Shown here in pieces: positions 4,777 through 6,970 of a DNA stretch of 6,970 nt. The DNA is from Chitinophaga pinensis (GTDB lineage: Bacteria > Bacteroidota > Bacteroidia > Flavobacteriales_D > Crocinitomicaceae): NCBI GenBank assembly GCA_945870115.1, contig CAMBRH010000186.1, positions 1 through 6,970 of the forward strand. The letters are read 5' to 3'. Positions within the stretch are counted from its first letter, which is position 1. Every line of letters begins with the position of its first letter. The notes under the pieces were generated by a model. It made no database searches, had not been told where the DNA came from, and saw nothing but the letters and a program-made list of their open reading frames with translations. Position numbers and translations under genes: made by a program.

Positions 4777-6466
4777 ACGTCTTCTAAAACTGTTAAACGC
4801 TGATAAGCGCGATATTTCGCAAATATATATTTATTCATTTTTTATAGGTTTACTGAATTTAATCTTACCTCTTGGTATTCAGGCAATAGTAAATTTTATT
4901 CAAGCAGGAGAATATTCCACTTCATGGATAATATTGGTTTTTATCGTTGTACTTTCAATATTACTTGCTGGAGTTATGCAAATTTTTCAATTACGGATTA
5001 CTGAAAATTTACAACAAAAAATATTTATCCGATCATCATTTGAGTTTGCTTATCGCATTCCTCGATTCGACTTAACAGCAATTAGAAATTATTATGCGCC
5101 AGAATTGGTCAACCGCTTTTTTGATACGATGACAATTCAAAAAGGATTACCAAAATTATTAATTGATTTCTCAACTGCGGCACTTCAGTTATTTTTTGGA
5201 CTTATTTTACTATCAATTTACCATCCTTTTTTCATTATATTCAGTATTTTTTTACTTTTAAGTTTAGTAATCATGCTTTATATTACGAGTAAAAAAGGTC
5301 TTTCTACTTCAATTGAAGAATCAAAATATAAATACAAGGTTGCTTATTGGTTGGAAGAATTGGCTAGAACAATGAACACATTTAAGTTGGCAGGTAAATC
5401 ATCAATTCCCTTGGACAAAACAAATCAATTGGTTGAATCTTACCTAAAAGAAAGAGAAAATCATTTTAAAGTTATTTATTCTCAGTTTTTACAATTAATT
5501 GGTTTTAAGACAATAATTGCTCTTTTCCTTTTACTAATTGGAGGATTTTTAGTTATAAATCAACAAATTAATATCGGCCAATTTATTGCTGCAGAATTAA
5601 TTATTTTATTGGTCATAAATTCGGTTGAAAAAATTATTTTGAACCTTGAAAACCTCTATGATGTTTTAACCGCGATTGACAAAATTGGTCATGTTACAGA
5701 TATTCCTCTTGAAAATGAAGGAGGAAAATTAGTGTGCGAAAACGATTCAAATCAGTTGCAAATTGACATTAAACATTTGAGTTTTCAATTCCCAAGTCAA
5801 AATGTTCCAGTATTTGAAAATTTTAATTTAAGCATTGCTCCAGGACAACATACTGCTATTTTAGGAGATGATGGAGCCGGAAAAACAACATTGTTGCATT
5901 TAATTGGAAACCTTTTCCCTGTAACTGAAGGAAGTATTTCATTTAATAAAATTCCCTCAGTTGATTTGAATTTGGAATATTTAAGAACTGTAATTGGTGA
6001 TTATGTCAGTGAACAACAACTCTTTATGGGAACAATAGAAGAAAATATTTCGATGAAAAATCCAAGTATTACGATGCAGGATTTAATCTGGGCATGCGAA
6101 AAAGTTCATTTATTGGACTATATTCAATCTTCAAAAAATGGATTTTCAACACTTATTGACCCAAATGGAAGAAGATTTTCACGAAGTATAACTCAAAAAA
6201 TCATTTTAGCAAGATGTATTATCGGAAAACCAAAGCTTTTATTAATGGATGATCAGCAAAGATTTACATCTAGTTCTATGAAAGATGTAAATTATTTATC
6301 AGAATTGCTGTTCGACACAAATTCTTCTTGGACATTAATTGCCGCAACAAAAAATGAACAATGGCTTTCGCACTTCAAACAAATTGTAAAATTGGAGCAA
6401 GGAAAAATTATTTTTTGTGGAACTTATAGTGAATATCAAAATTATTTAAAAAATTTAAAATCTTAA
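4763..6466 (+). CDS. ABC exporter half-transporter (TMD-NBD fusion) with degenerate ATPase motifs
   Basis: Numbered from ATG 4763, the protein has 567 residues. An exporter-type membrane domain occupies about 18-310, with hydrophobic spans near 20-45, 54-75, 132-152, 155-175, 248-266 and 272-288. An ATP-binding domain follows at 332-567. Walker A is intact (GDDGAGKT, 368-375) and a Q-loop-like VSEQQLFMGTIEENI is present. The ABC signature reads FSRSI at 472-476 instead of LSGGQ, Walker B is LLLMDD (D496) with Asp497 replacing the catalytic Glu, and Lys530 lies where the H-loop His is expected. There is no N-terminal C39 peptidase. It should work as a dimer with the HlyD protein next door; substrate unknown. 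The start is ambiguous: in-frame ATGs at 4748 and 4754 would add five or three residues. I chose 4763 because MNPFKRLL matches the N-terminus I remember for flavobacterial relatives. It overlaps the TetR gene by 14 nt. Confidence 0.9.
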   Translation: MNPFKRLLKLLNADKRDISQIYIYSFFIGLLNLILPLGIQAIVNFIQAGEYSTSWIILVFIVVLSILLAGVMQIFQLRITENLQQKIFIRSSFEFAYRIPRFDLTAIRNYYAPELVNRFFDTMTIQKGLPKLLIDFSTAALQLFFGLILLSIYHPFFIIFSIFLLLSLVIMLYITSKKGLSTSIEESKYKYKVAYWLEELARTMNTFKLAGKSSIPLDKTNQLVESYLKERENHFKVIYSQFLQLIGFKTIIALFLLLIGGFLVINQQINIGQFIAAELIILLVINSVEKIILNLENLYDVLTAIDKIGHVTDIPLENEGGKLVCENDSNQLQIDIKHLSFQFPSQNVPVFENFNLSIAPGQHTAILGDDGAGKTTLLHLIGNLFPVTEGSISFNKIPSVDLNLEYLRTVIGDYVSEQQLFMGTIEENISMKNPSITMQDLIWACEKVHLLDYIQSSKNGFSTLIDPNGRRFSRSITQKIILARCIIGKPKLLLMDDQQRFTSSSMKDVNYLSELLFDTNSSWTLIAATKNEQWLSHFKQIVKLEQGKIIFCGTYSEYQNYLKNLKS

Positions 6467-6470
6467 TATC

Positions 6471-6970
6471 ATGTTGAATATTTCAGAAAACAAAGTGAAT
6501 GATAGAATATTAAGAGAAAATCATTCTGCCTTTTCAAAATTAATCATTAAAAGAAAGAAAAGCTTATTTTTAAAAATTCTATTGTATGGATTTCTGCTTT
6601 TCTTAGTAATTTGCTTTCTTCCCTGGACACAAAACGTGCAGTCAAAAGGATATGTTACAACACTTTACCCAGATCAGCGACCACAAACTATCAATTCCAT
6701 AATAGCTGGCAAATTAGAAAAATGGTTTGTTAAAGAAGGAGATTTTGTAAATAAAGGGGATACAATTTTATTCATTAGTGAGGTAAAATCTGACTATTTT
6801 GATCCTCAGTTAATAAATAGAACAAGCGAACAGGTTGACTTTAAAGAAAAATCCATTCAATCTTATGGCAGTAAATTAAATGCTATGAATCAGCAATTAG
6901 GTGCTTTTAAGAAAATTAGAGATTTAAAAATTCAACAAGCTAAAAATAAATTAAAGCAATCAAAACTAAA
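6471..6970 (+). CDS. HlyD-family periplasmic adaptor (membrane fusion protein), 5' part
   Basis: The gene begins at ATG 6471, 4 nt after the stop of the ABC gene, and stays open to the window end; 166 full codons are visible. The protein has a short basic cytosolic N-terminus, one membrane anchor at about 31-50 (SLFLKILLYGFLLFLVICFL), the conserved sequence PWTQNVQSKGYVTTLYPDQR, then a biotinyl-lipoyl-like half-motif (PQTINSIIAGKLEKWFVKEG, then DFVNKGDTILFI, 71-102). A Lys/Gln-rich helical segment from about 118 begins the coiled-coil hairpin. This is the standard layout of adaptors linking an inner-membrane ABC exporter to a TolC-type outer-membrane channel. The second lipoyl half and beta-barrel lie outside the window. 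It is clearly co-transcribed with the ABC and TetR genes, and an outer-membrane efflux protein would be expected further downstream. Confidence 0.93.
   Translation, partial: MLNISENKVNDRILRENHSAFSKLIIKRKKSLFLKILLYGFLLFLVICFLPWTQNVQSKGYVTTLYPDQRPQTINSIIAGKLEKWFVKEGDFVNKGDTILFISEVKSDYFDPQLINRTSEQVDFKEKSIQSYGSKLNAMNQQLGAFKKIRDLKIQQAKNKLKQSKL

Overview
The window looks like chromosomal DNA of a Flavobacteriaceae-type Bacteroidetes, probably Flavobacterium or a close relative. The DNA is uniformly AT-rich, starts lack Shine-Dalgarno sequences and instead have A-rich leaders, and the clearest promoter has the Bacteroidetes -7 box TAnnTTTG. A repeat resembling a flavobacterial structured element lies between two convergent genes, and the protein families are those common in this group. 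There are no rRNA, tRNA, CRISPR, IS or phage features.

Layout: (1) 1-1280, plus strand: the 3' end of a small membrane protein gene, then a complete TIGR01777-type NAD(P)-dependent epimerase-like gene. (2) 1281-1418: a convergent gap filled by a roughly 110-nt structured repeat with a 14-bp hairpin. (3) 1419-3839, minus strand: a compact three-gene unit read from right to left. It holds a secreted TPR-like protein carrying a module resembling the C-terminal part of DUF2723 proteins, an ECF sigma factor starting with GTG only 3 nt after the preceding stop, and a single-span membrane protein that is the likely anti-sigma factor. (4) 3840-4077: a divergent regulatory gap with a tandem 10-bp repeat, a small GC-rich palindrome, and a 31-bp near-perfect palindrome over the promoter of the next gene. 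(5) 4078-6970, plus strand: an exporter operon with a TetR-type repressor, an ABC exporter half-transporter with a strikingly degenerate ATPase domain, and the 5' part of an HlyD-type periplasmic adaptor cut by the window end.

How the parts probably work together: the TetR protein likely binds the palindrome at 4027-4057 and represses its own operon. The ABC protein and HlyD adaptor would form the inner-membrane and periplasmic parts of an efflux or secretion complex, with an outer-membrane TolC-like protein expected beyond the window. On the other strand, the sigma factor and membrane protein look like a sigma/anti-sigma pair co-transcribed with a periplasmic protein that could be a sensor or output. 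The stimulus, regulon and exported substrate cannot be read from the sequence.

The points most worth following up are the symmetric operator/promoter, the ABC ATPase lacking normal LSGGQ, Glu and His residues, the DUF2723-like module in a small secreted protein of a sigma-factor operon, and two places where repeats intrude: the sigma factor's last codons and the interrupted structured element.
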